Source: Planctomycetota bacterium (GTDB lineage Bacteria; Planctomycetota; B15-G4; SIAN01). Taken from it: a DNA stretch of 64,000 nucleotides. Shown here piece after piece: positions 44,285 through 53,700 of the stretch (its first letter is position 1; every line of letters begins with the position of its first letter). The notes beneath the pieces were generated by a model. The model saw nothing but the letters and a program-made list of their open reading frames with translations. It did no database searches and had not been told where the DNA came from. Location: contig JANQQL010000015.1 of the NCBI GenBank assembly GCA_028289345.1, positions 433,500-497,499 on the forward strand, given 5' to 3'. A program made the position numbers and the translations under genes.

Positions 44285-45723
44285 ATCACGCGGAAGCGGA
44301 AGACGCCGGCCCCTGGTCGGGAATCGCAGCCGTCGCACTGGTCGTTATCGCAGCCGCATTGCGAGTGGCCGCTGGCTACACCGACTTCTGGATGGACGAA
44401 GTGTGGACGCTTTACTACGCCGAGCGGATCGAATCCGCCAAAGACGTCTTCACCGAAATCCGCCACTCGAACAACCATCACTTGCTGACCCTGTACTACT
44501 ACTGGGTCCAGCAGGTCGTCGAGCCAACCGCCCACTGGATCGTCTATCGCATTCCGTCGTTGGCGGCCGGCGTCCTCACCGTCGTGGTTGCTGCTTGGAT
44601 GGCGCGACGCCGTGGATCTCTGGCAGCGCTCGTGACGTTGGTCATGCTTGGTGGCTCCTACTTGATGACCCACTTCGCTTCCGAGGCGCGCGGCTACGCC
44701 TTGGTGATCCTGCTCTCCTTCCTCTCGTTGGCCTGGTCTCGGGCTTACCTGGAACGCTCTCGAACCACGGCCCTGGTGGGCTTCTGGATCGTCGGATCCG
44801 TCGGCTTCCTCTGCCACCTGATGTATCTGAACACCCTGCTTTCCCTGGCCGGATCGGTGTTCTTCGAAGGCCTGCGCCACCGCGAATCACGGGGCAAGCT
44901 CTGGAAGTCAGGCCTGTGGCTGTTTTCAGTGCCCGGAGTGTTCTTGCTCTGGTTCCATTGGTTCGAGATCCAACACCTGCGGATTGGCGAGGGACCTGAG
45001 CGCAGCTTCCTGTTGGTGGTGGTGGAGTCGCTTTCCATGACTGGCGGCGGACCGGCCCGTGGAATGATCGCCTGGATTGCCGGCAGTGCGGTCGCAGCAA
45101 TGTTCCTGACCAGCCTGGTGTCCTTGGCTCGTCGCGGCGATCGCGAGTGGCCGTTCCTCGCCCTGATCATGTTCGTCACTCCCACAACATTGATCCTGGT
45201 CACTCAGCCGAAACTGCTGTTCCTTCGCTACTTCTTGCTCGCGATCGCGTTCGGGCTCTATGCGACAAGCCTGTGCGTGGCTCGCTGGCTCGACGGGACC
45301 GCGCCCTGGCGCAATCTCGCCATGGCAGTTCTCGCGGCGTTCTTGCTGACCAACGCGCTCCGCATCAGCCACTTGCTGGAAGAAGGGCGCGGCGCGTTCG
45401 GAGAGGCCGTCCGGTACATGGCCGCGAACACGCCGGGCAAGCTCACCACGGTGCTCAGCATCGACGAGTTCGGCAACCGGATGCTGCTGGAGTACCACGG
45501 CCGCTTCCTGGAAGACGGCGAACAGATCGCTCTGTCACCTCGCAAGGAGCTGCCGGCCCAAGGCGCTGCGTGGTTCCTGCGCCACAAGATCGGCGAGCCT
45601 CCCGAGCCCCTGGCCGAATGGAAAGACCGCCACGGCAATCGCTACGACCTGGCTCAGTCCTACGGGTACGCCGGTCTGTCAGGCGCCCACTGGTCTCTCT
45701 ACCGGAACCGCCGGTTGCCGTAG
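44281..45723 (+). CDS. Glycosyltransferase family 39-like membrane protein
   Basis: 480 residues with about 10-12 helices. The first loop has FWMDEVWTLYYAERI, with the catalytic-type acidic pair after helix 1 as in ArnT/PMT GT-C enzymes. NNHHLLTLYYYWVQ and the RIPSLAAGVLTVVV segment are also typical of this family. A periplasmic C-terminal part follows the last helix (VRYMAANTPGKLTTVLSIDE). It overlaps the FHA-protease gene by 4 bp, so the two are coupled, though their functional link is unclear. Donor and acceptor unknown. Confidence 0.85.
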   Translation: MNHAEAEDAGPWSGIAAVALVVIAAALRVAAGYTDFWMDEVWTLYYAERIESAKDVFTEIRHSNNHHLLTLYYYWVQQVVEPTAHWIVYRIPSLAAGVLTVVVAAWMARRRGSLAALVTLVMLGGSYLMTHFASEARGYALVILLSFLSLAWSRAYLERSRTTALVGFWIVGSVGFLCHLMYLNTLLSLAGSVFFEGLRHRESRGKLWKSGLWLFSVPGVFLLWFHWFEIQHLRIGEGPERSFLLVVVESLSMTGGGPARGMIAWIAGSAVAAMFLTSLVSLARRGDREWPFLALIMFVTPTTLILVTQPKLLFLRYFLLAIAFGLYATSLCVARWLDGTAPWRNLAMAVLAAFLLTNALRISHLLEEGRGAFGEAVRYMAANTPGKLTTVLSIDEFGNRMLLEYHGRFLEDGEQIALSPRKELPAQGAAWFLRHKIGEPPEPLAEWKDRHGNRYDLAQSYGYAGLSGAHWSLYRNRRLP

Positions 45724-45726
45724 TCT

Positions 45727-45745
45727 CCAACCCTGCAAGGGTTGG
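45727..45745 (+). terminator. Stem-loop after the GT39-like gene
   Basis: CCAACCCT-gca-AGGGTTGG, a perfect eight-pair stem beginning 3 bp after the stop codon. No clear T-run follows, so terminator function is likely but unproven. It also separates this operon from the convergent sulfatase gene. Confidence 0.5.
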
Positions 45746-45833
45746 GATTCGTGGCGAGTGACGTCACCATCCTGTCATCGACCCGGCTTGTCGCCACCCA
45801 CCAGTCCCTCGAATACTCCCCAATGCAGCTCGT

Positions 45834-47240
45834 TCAGTCCTCCAAGTATCCAAGGCTGCGCAGGGTTTCTCGCTCTTCTTCGGTCAGCACCTGAGTCGGG
45901 GTGCTCTGGCGCACGGTGAGCTTCTTTGCCATGAGCTCGTTCTCTTGCACCATCCCGCGGATGCGCCGGACCAGGCTCGCGACTTTGTCTGGATGCTCGC
46001 TGGCGACGTCGACTTGCTCCCCTGGGTCCTGCTCCAGATCGAACAGCTCGGAGTGCTGCGACACCAGGTCGTGAATCACTTTGAAGCGTTCCGTGCGGAG
46101 GGCAAAGCGAGCGGGTCGCTGCTTGTCTCGACTGAGAATGGCTCCGCGCACGGGAGGCCCTCCCGCAAGGGTTTCCCGAACGCTGCGTCCTTGAACGTGG
46201 CCGGGGACTTCGACGCCGAACTCTTCCAGAAGGGTCGGCAGTAGATCGATCGCTTCCACCAAGGACGGCTCCCGATGCCCGGCTCCCCGCTGACCGGGGA
46301 ACTTGATCAACAGCGGTACGGCAATGCACTCTTCGTAAGGCTGGGCGTGGATGAACTTGCCGTGTTCGCGGAACTCCTCGCCATGGTCCGAGGTGACGAG
46401 AATGAGCGCCTGGTCATAGAGCCCCTGTTTCTTCAGGTCCTCGAACAGCTTGCCGAGCTGGTCGTCCAGGTGGCGCACGCCTGCGGCGTAGAGTTCCCGC
46501 AGCAGGGGAACGACGGCCGGGTCGAGTTCCCGTTGATCCTGGTTGCAGGCCATCAGGAAGTCCGTGGCCGCCTCCCCCGGTTCTTGGAAGTAGCCGTCCG
46601 CGGCATCGCCCAAAGCGGTTCGGTACTCAGACGGTGAGTAGTACGGCAGAGTGCCTTCGGTCACGTCCGCGAAGTCGGAGTGGGCGTCCATGTAGTGCAG
46701 AAACAAGAACATCCCTCGAGAAGGGTCTCTCCCTTCCAAGAGCTCGATGGCGCGCTGGTTGATTTGTTCGGCGTAGGTGAGCTGCGGCAAGATGCGCTCG
46801 TAGGAATCGAACCCCCGATCGAAGCCGAATCCGCCTTTCATCCACAGGTTCGTGACCACCCCTCGGCACTCGAAGCCCTCGGCCGCCAAGAGTTCGCCGA
46901 TCGTCGGAATCCCCGTGGAGAGCGACTGATTGGATCGCTCGAGTCGATGGACTCCCGGAGACACGCCAGTGAACATGGACATGTGGGAAGGCAAAGTGAA
47001 CGGCATGGGGACGCCGAAGTTTTCGAACACGACGCAGTCTTCGGCGAACCGATCCAGAGCCGGGGTATTCGAGTCCCCGGTTCCGTACACTCCGAGAGCG
47101 TCCTGGCGGACCGTGTCGAGGGCGACAAACAGCACCAGAGGGGACGTTTCGACAGCGCCCGGTTCCGAGGCCTCCGGAGCGCAGCCGAACATCATGAGCC
47201 CGCCGAACAACAGGCTGCCCCGTGACGCCAGGTTCCTCAT
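45834..47240 (-). CDS. Sulfatase-fold hydrolase with Thr at the nucleophile position, lipoprotein
   Basis: 468 residues from the ATG at 47240 (GGAG five bases upstream). MRNLASRGSLLFGGLMMFGC is a lipoprotein signal. The body is the alkaline-phosphatase/sulfatase fold: LVLFVALDTVRQDALGVYG (metal Asp), PFTLPSHMSMFTG at the nucleophile, FLFLHYMDAH, LILVTSDHGEEFREHGKF and AQPYEECIAVPLLIKFP. Where classical sulfatases have Cys or Ser in C-x-P-S-R, this reads T-L-P-S-H. It therefore cannot be matured to formylglycine and may use Thr directly, as in phosphodiesterase-like members. The C-terminus ends in LRSLGYLED. The frame upstream to 47690 is not lipoprotein-like and is excluded. Confidence 0.85.
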   Translation of the reverse strand: MRNLASRGSLLFGGLMMFGCAPEASEPGAVETSPLVLFVALDTVRQDALGVYGTGDSNTPALDRFAEDCVVFENFGVPMPFTLPSHMSMFTGVSPGVHRLERSNQSLSTGIPTIGELLAAEGFECRGVVTNLWMKGGFGFDRGFDSYERILPQLTYAEQINQRAIELLEGRDPSRGMFLFLHYMDAHSDFADVTEGTLPYYSPSEYRTALGDAADGYFQEPGEAATDFLMACNQDQRELDPAVVPLLRELYAAGVRHLDDQLGKLFEDLKKQGLYDQALILVTSDHGEEFREHGKFIHAQPYEECIAVPLLIKFPGQRGAGHREPSLVEAIDLLPTLLEEFGVEVPGHVQGRSVRETLAGGPPVRGAILSRDKQRPARFALRTERFKVIHDLVSQHSELFDLEQDPGEQVDVASEHPDKVASLVRRIRGMVQENELMAKKLTVRQSTPTQVLTEEERETLRSLGYLED

Positions 47241-47766
47241 TTCTGCTCCATGGTTCGGCGGGGAGCGGACGCTCCCGCGAAACCCGCCCGGCTTCGAACG
47301 AGTGTGCCGTCCTGCCTCTTCCCCTCTCCACGCTTCCCCCCAGACGGAGGCGGGGAAGATCGTCGTGAGCCTTGCTGGCGACGAACTCGAAGGAGGCAAA
47401 GAGTACCGGCTTCTTCCTGCGGAGTGATCGATCCGTCGGCCCTTTTCCGGCGCCCCTCGGCTTCGCAGCACACCTGACCGGCACCTGTCCGGAACGCCCA
47501 ACGAAACATTGGGGAGACCGAGACCTCGATGCGCCTCGCGCCACCGGCAGGGTCTCTTCGTGATGGCAATGTCCACGGTCGCTGGAACCGTCACCCGGAT
47601 CCCTCGACCGTCGTCACGGGCCGCCACCTCTGCGACCGACCTCGTCTTCTCACAGAGGGGACTGCAACTCAGAAAAGAACGCCCCCTCACCGATCGTCGA
47701 GCGCGACGGTCCGCGTTCCGCCTGACCGAAAGCCCACTTACCTCCGAACAGCGCTACACTGCACCG
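47241..47766. other. 526-bp divergent intergenic region
   Basis: Between two divergent sulfatase-fold genes, so it should hold both promoters. It contains a hairpin CTTCCCC...GGGGAAG (about 47334-47357). Both flanking frames stay open into it without domain content. No gene called. Confidence 0.45.
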
Positions 47767-49254
47767 ATGGTTCGACTCATCCATCCGCCCGGACAGCGAC
47801 GGGAAGCCATCGACCCGGGGAAACGGGCTTTGTCGAGCGGCGCACTCGCCGCGCTACTGGCATTGGTCTTCGTGACCATCCAATGCGCTCCGTCGAATCC
47901 TGCCCCGCCCCACGTGCTTCTGATCACCGTGGACACTCTGCGCGCCGATCACCTCTCCTGCTATGGATACCGGCTCCCCACCTCCCCCGTGATGGATCGC
48001 CTCGCCGAAGGGGGCGTCTTGTTCGAAGACTGCAGCGTCCAGTGGCCCAAAACCTGGCCGAGCATCGCTTCGTTCCTGGCAGGAAGCTACCCGCGCTCTA
48101 CCGGTGTTCGTGCCGAGCAACGGACCATGGCTCCGTCCTTGCGCGTGCTGGCGGAAGTGTTCCAAGGAGCCGGCTATGCCACCGCCGGAGTCGTCTCGAA
48201 CTTCAACCTGTCGCGGCAGTTCGGATACGACCAAGGCTTCTCCTGGTTCGTCGAGTCCTGGGCGGAGGGTTGGTCCGAGGTCGCCGGAAACGAAGCGTTC
48301 CGCAACACGCCGGGAAAGGTCAAGGAGTTCACCAACGCCACCTTGGTCACCGACCAAGGATTGGAGTGGTTGGATCGCCACCCCTCGGACCAGCCGTTCT
48401 TCCTCTGGCTCCACTACATGGATCCCCACGGTCCCTATGTTCCTCCTGCGCAATACAGCGCTTTGTTCGAGGGTGATCACCCCACCCAAGAGATTCCTCC
48501 GCGGCTCATCCCGCCCTACCAACGCCAACAGTCAGACGACGCGCTGATCACCGACCTGGCCCACTACAAGGCACAATACGATCGGGAAATCCGCTACCTG
48601 GACGACGAACTCGGTCGCTTGTTCGAAGGGCTCCGCGAGCGCGGCCAGTGGCAGAACACGCTCGTCGTCTTGACCGCGGACCACGGAGAGAGCCTGGACG
48701 AACACAGTTACGTCCTCGAACACGGCGGAGTGCCCTACCAACCCACCGCTCGCATTCCTCTGCTCTTTCACTGGGAAGGAGTGCTGCCGACGAAACGGCT
48801 GGCGGCTCCCGTCGGCCTGGTCGATGCGAGCAAGACGATTCTGGAACTGGTGGGGCTTCCCGTGCCAGGACGCTTCGAAGGCCTCTCGTTGAAGTCAATG
48901 ATCGATGGGACCCCTGGCGCCCCCACTCCTCCCTACGTGTTCGCAGAAACCGGCATCTACGCCCCCTCGCAACTCTCCGTTCGGGAAGGGCCGTGGAAAC
49001 TCGTCTGGGTCCGTTCCGTCCGCGATCGCCGTTTTCAGCAAGGCTCCGAGTTCGAACTGTACGACCTCGACCAAGACCCCTTGGAACTCGACAACGTGGC
49101 CCGCCGCCATCCAGAGAAGGTCAAGGAACTGCAACGGGTCCTCGAAGAATGGATGGCTTCCGGGCCGGCACCTCCGGAGCTCGAATCCACGGATCTCGAT
49201 GAGCTCGACGAGGCTTCCCAAGAAATGCTACGGGCCTTGGGTTACGTGAAATGA
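47767..49254 (+). CDS. Sulfatase-fold hydrolase with Thr at the nucleophile position, exported
   Basis: 495 residues from the ATG at 47767. A signal anchor (LSSGALAALLALVFVTIQC) ends in Cys, so it may be lipidated. Core motifs: VLLITVDTLRADHLSCYGYRL (metal Asp), QWPKTWPSIASFLAGSYPR at the nucleophile (T-W-P-S in place of C-x-P-S/R), FFLWLHYMDPHGPY, LVVLTADHGESLDEHS and YQPTARIPLLFHW. Again no formylglycine precursor. The C-terminus is MLRALGYVK, the same motif as the divergent paralogue. Substrate could be a sulfate or phosphate ester of a polysaccharide or lipid; undecided. Confidence 0.85.
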   Translation: MVRLIHPPGQRREAIDPGKRALSSGALAALLALVFVTIQCAPSNPAPPHVLLITVDTLRADHLSCYGYRLPTSPVMDRLAEGGVLFEDCSVQWPKTWPSIASFLAGSYPRSTGVRAEQRTMAPSLRVLAEVFQGAGYATAGVVSNFNLSRQFGYDQGFSWFVESWAEGWSEVAGNEAFRNTPGKVKEFTNATLVTDQGLEWLDRHPSDQPFFLWLHYMDPHGPYVPPAQYSALFEGDHPTQEIPPRLIPPYQRQQSDDALITDLAHYKAQYDREIRYLDDELGRLFEGLRERGQWQNTLVVLTADHGESLDEHSYVLEHGGVPYQPTARIPLLFHWEGVLPTKRLAAPVGLVDASKTILELVGLPVPGRFEGLSLKSMIDGTPGAPTPPYVFAETGIYAPSQLSVREGPWKLVWVRSVRDRRFQQGSEFELYDLDQDPLELDNVARRHPEKVKELQRVLEEWMASGPAPPELESTDLDELDEASQEMLRALGYVK

Positions 49255-49306
49255 AGCACCGTTCGAACTCCCCGAAGTACAACACCCGCTCGACTGGAGA
49301 CTCCTC

Positions 49307-49942
49307 ATGACCCGTGAACAAACCGTCGCCCGCATGCAAGAAGCACGGGTCAGTGCCATCCTCCGTACCAACGATGCGACGGTTGCGGAAGCAGCGATGA
49401 ACGCCGCGGTCGCCGGAGGGTTTCGAGTCATCGAGTTCACCCTCACCACGCCGAAGGCCTTCCCATTGATCGAGAAGTTCTCCAAAAACCCTGATCTGCT
49501 CGTGGGGGCCGGCACCGTACTGACTCGGGAAGAGCTCGAGGCCTCGCAACAAGCAGGAGCGCGCTTCGTCGTTTCGCCAGTCACCGACCCAGAACTCATC
49601 CGTCGAGCGCGAGAGATGGACCTGGCCACCGTGCCCGGCACCTTCACTCCGACCGAGATGTGGCAGGCCCACCAGGCCGGCGCCGACTTCTTGAAACTGT
49701 TCCCCGGCCCCGGCAATGTTCCCGAGTACGTCACTTCGGTGCTTGGACCGTTCCCCCAGTTTCGCCTGTTCCCGACCTCGGGAGTCACCCTCGAGAACTA
49801 CGTCGCGGTCTTGAACGCCGGCGCCGCGGGAGTCGGTTTCGTCCGCCCGCTGTTCCAGCCTTCCGACCTCGCGGATCGCAACTACTCAGCCATCGAACAA
49901 CGAGCCGCCAGGATCTTCGAGTCTTTGCCCTCGACTGCTTGA
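49307..49942 (+). CDS. eda: KHG/KDPG aldolase
   Basis: 211 residues, the normal length for the family. It cleaves 2-keto-3-deoxy-6-phosphogluconate or 4-hydroxy-2-oxoglutarate to pyruvate and an aldehyde (Entner-Doudoroff and uronate breakdown). Class I barrel residues: GGFRVIEFTLTTP (catalytic Glu), LLVGAGTVLT, FVVSPVTDPEL, ATVPGTFTPTE and the Schiff-base Lys in ADFLKLFPG. Located 52 bp after a sulfatase-fold gene, with its own GGAG site, possibly co-transcribed for sugar use. Confidence 0.93.
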   Translation: MTREQTVARMQEARVSAILRTNDATVAEAAMNAAVAGGFRVIEFTLTTPKAFPLIEKFSKNPDLLVGAGTVLTREELEASQQAGARFVVSPVTDPELIRRAREMDLATVPGTFTPTEMWQAHQAGADFLKLFPGPGNVPEYVTSVLGPFPQFRLFPTSGVTLENYVAVLNAGAAGVGFVRPLFQPSDLADRNYSAIEQRAARIFESLPSTA

Positions 49943-49958
49943 CGGCTTGATTCCCCTT

Positions 49959-49980
49959 CCCCGATCATTCGGGGCTTTCC
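49959..49980 (+). terminator. Stem-loop terminator after the aldolase gene
   Basis: CCCCGA-tcat-TCGGGG, a perfect six-pair stem with four-base loop followed by CTTTCC, 17 bp after the aldolase stop. Short T-run, so moderate confidence. Confidence 0.5.
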
Positions 49981-50760
49981 TCGGTCACGCGTGTTACCCC
50001 GTCCGCTTGACCCGAGTAGTCCTTGCTGCCGCGCGGAAACCGGCACCCGGAGGTGAACTTGCCAGTTCTTCGAAGACACCCTGAGACACCAAGTACCGGC
50101 TGAAGAAGTGGATTCGGCGGAGTCGGATGGGAAGCGCGCCCGCGTTCATTCATCCAACCGCAGGTGGGACCCATGCAGGGAAAGAAACTGCCCGCTCCCT
50201 CCTCATCGTCCCTGACGCCGAACCACTCCCCCCACGTCGTCGCTCGGCCTCGTTCCGTTCGTTGCCGCTTTGGCTGTCGTTGAATGCGACACCAAGCGGG
50301 GACTCTTCGATCGCACTCCACGAGGTTCTTTTGACGGCGGACAAGCATTCGTCCCTGACAGTCATTGTTTGCACTTCGGTGCAATCAGACTGGTCGGGAT
50401 GGACTCGCTCCCCCACACCATTCCCCTCGTAAACAAAGCTTCGGTCCTGCCGAGCGGCTGTTGAAAAAGGCCACGGATGACCGATCGAGGGACTTTCGTC
50501 TCCACCGAGGAGTCGGACCGAACGCGAATCGATGGATTCGTCGAGGATCCGACGACAACGACTGGGGCGCAAAGATCCGATCGGGCGCTGAAAGGCGTTT
50601 TCAACGGCTGCGAGCACCACAAGAAGCATGGAAGAAGCAATGGATGGGTTCCCGCGGTAACGCCGCACGACACTCTTGATCGACGACGAGAGTCGTCACC
50701 GATCGAGGGTACACGGTGCTCCCCGTGGGAATCTCAAACGCAATTGCGTGGAGCAACCGC
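49981..50760. other. About 780-bp intergenic region
   Basis: Between the aldolase terminator and the large lipoprotein gene. Contains the palindrome P8 (50454-50611). Open frames on both strands are short and Ser/Arg-rich; none is supported. Confidence 0.45.
50454..50611. repeat. Family A palindromic repeat, copy P8 (158 bp)
   Basis: Outer arms GCGGCTGTTGAAAA and TTTTCAACGGCTGC pair at 12 of 14 positions. They differ in sequence from the arms of P4 and P7 yet stay complementary. The inner arms GACCGATCGAGG/GATCCGATCGGGCG pair. An apical mini-hairpin GCGAATC-gatg-GATTCGTC is present. The core GAGGAGTCGGACCG is shared with P4 and P6. Confidence 0.75.
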
Positions 50761-53700
50761 ATGTCCCACTCCATCGATCGTTCCTGCATCGCTGCGTTCG
50801 TCTTGAGCACTTGCCTCCTCGGCTCCGCATGCAGCAATGGGGGCGGCACGAGCTACAGCCAGAGTGCCCAGCTGGTCTCCATTGCATTCCCCGACCCGAA
50901 CCGACTCACGGGAGCCACCCTCGCTGCAGGAGTCCCGGCCGTGCCCGCCCCCGTGCCTTTGAATCAGCAAATCGTGCTGACCTTCGATGGCAACCCGAAC
51001 CCCGACGACGTCACCCTGGAAGGCATTCAGATCGCAACTCCGAACGGCGTGCGAGCCTCGGGCAGTTTCGAGGTGCAGGAAAACAAAGTCATCTTCACCC
51101 CCACCCTTCCGCGGGAACAGGCAACCGCCGCATTCAACGGGGGAGCCGGATTGGCCCCGGGGATTCCCTACAACCTTCGCATTGGTCCCAACACCTGGGA
51201 CTTTGTGGGGAGCTGCGCGCCGGCTTTGTTGGCCGCGTTTCCGGATCTCGCTGATCCCCGGGGAGTGCTCCTCGGCTTCACGACGACCGGCGTGGTTGCC
51301 AATTACTCGCTTGGGCTCGAACCCAAGAACCCCCGACTCGTTCGAACGGACCCACCCGATGGTGCGATCGACGTCTCTCCCAATCTGTACACCGACCCCG
51401 ACGGACTCTTCTCCCCTCGCCGCTCGTTCCATCTCTGGTTCGACGCCCCCATCAATCCCCACTCCCAAAACCTCGAAATGTTCCAGCTCGTCGACTTGGA
51501 CGATCGAACCTCGAGTTCGGGAACGGGACTTCTCCTGGGCGTCGACGTGGAGGTGGTCTCGAACGATGTTCACGGCGCCGCCGTCGAGATCACCCCCAGT
51601 GGCATTCTTCCCTTCGGGCACCTGCTATCCCTCGAGTTTCCCCGTCGCCTTCCGGGGATCGCCTTGGCGAGCGACCCCGGAGAAGAGCGGTCCATCGCCA
51701 CCACCTTCACCATCGCGGAAGATCCCGGCGGTACGATTCGAGACACGATTCACGAGAACTTCGACACCGCGAATCAAATGGCGGCTGCCACCGACCTGGA
51801 GGACGGCCAAACTCCCGCCGCGTGGGACGAACGGGACTCCAACGTCTTGCAGCCTCGTTTCGATTTCTCCGGATCCGGCAAGCTCGGTTCGTTCCGGCCG
51901 ATCGCCTCGGACGACCCCGACAATCCCACCATCATCGTTCTCGACACCAGTCGCCAAGTTTTTCCGCTGTTCGACGGCTCCACCCCCGAAGTGCTGGTTC
52001 CCACGATCGTCGAAGGAGGCTCGTTCGACTTCACCGACATCGAGATCCCGGCCGGAGTCGTGATCGAGGCACGGGGTCGCAACCCTTTGGTTCTGAACGC
52101 CACCGGCGAAGTGAAGATTGCCGGAGAGATCAACGTCAGCGGACGACCAGGAACCGACGAAAACTCCTTCGATTCCTCGATCACCGCGAACCCGGGTGGA
52201 CCCGGAGGAGTGAGTGGCGGGCGCGGAGGCGAGGGACAACCCACGGTCTTCTCGGACACGGATCCGCCGCTTCTCATCTCTCCCCAACGAGGAGGGCCCG
52301 GATGGGGGCCGTTCAATGCAGACGACATCGGTGGCCAAGGGGGTGAGTGCGGGATGATGGATCACCCCGACGACAACGGGGAGTACACGACGGATTACGA
52401 ACTCGACACGGGACGACAGAATCGCGACCACGCCCTCGGCACGGTGCCTTCTGATCCGTGCCAGGAACTCACCCACTTCCACAACAACGGTTACAAACCT
52501 CCGGGAGGTGGTGGCGGTTCGTTTCGAACCCTCGGCCAGCAAGCCAGCCACGGGTTCGGCAACGTGCGAGCGGACGGCAAAGGTGGCTACACCGTGCGCC
52601 GCCAACAAAACGACCCTCTAGGTTGGAAAACACTCCTTGCCGGCCTGCCTGGGGCATCCCCATTTCCCGATGAGAACGCGAACAACAACTTCATTGGAGC
52701 GAGAGGCGAGATCCAAACACTTCACGGTGGTCAGGGCGGAGGCGCCGGGGGCTCGGCATTGGATAGCTATTACTGCGGGTTCTGGTGCAAGATCGACCAA
52801 GACTCCTCCAACAATGACGTGTGCGTCGACGAGCGAGAGAGCGCCGGGATCGTCTACGACTCCGAAGGGGATGCCCGAGGGGGTTCCGGAGGAGGAGGAG
52901 CCGGCGCCTTTCGCATTCGAGCCTTGGGACCCATCACCATCCAAGAAGGCGCGGTCCTTCAGGCAATCGGGGGCGACGGAGGCAGTGGCGAAGCCGTGGG
53001 TTGTGGGAACTGGGCCGGAGGAGGGGGCGGTGGTTCCGGCGGCGCCATTCTTCTCCAGTCCGGCACCGACGTCCTCGTGGAAGCCGAGGCCTCCCTCTTG
53101 GTCGACGGAGGCCTCGGCGCGGCAGCGACCGACGAAACCAACAGCAACAGCGGCAACTTCTTCGAGGGGCTCGCGTTCGATGCGACCGGAGACCAACTGT
53201 ACGCCGTCGCCGGGGATCGCGACGAAGTGAGTCGGTTCGCCGAACGTCTGCACACCCTCGACCAACGCAATGCGCTATGGACGGCCAGGCACCCTCTCGC
53301 CAACTCTCAACGGGGAGACGCTCTGGCGTTTCGCCCCCTCGACGGATTGCTCTACTACGCGTCCGGCCCCGAGCGGATCGGGAGCGGAAACGACGAACTC
53401 GTGTTCCAGAAGGTCAACCCCGAACTGATTGCCAGTGACCCCGATGCCATCGTGGACATTGACGTGACCGATCCCACGATCCTTGCCAGCAACGTTCGCG
53501 CGATCGCCTATTCCCATGCAACCGACAGCTTCTACTGGATCCAAGAAGACCGCAGCCTGCTGCGCGTGAGCCCTCAGGGTCAACTGTTGGAAGACCTGGG
53601 AGACATCGACCATGACTCCGGTGCGCTGGTGGTCATCGACGGGGAAGCCGGCGAAAGGCTGTTCTCCACTGCCCTGGATCGAAGGGACGTTCCTCAAGGA

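Noticed and set aside
47500..47690. Histidine-kinase-like ATPase motifs (DDGRGI and RGLGLPNV) on the minus strand upstream of the sulfatase
   Set aside because: No N-box, no surrounding fold, Arg-rich composition; the frame simply stays open. Likely chance.
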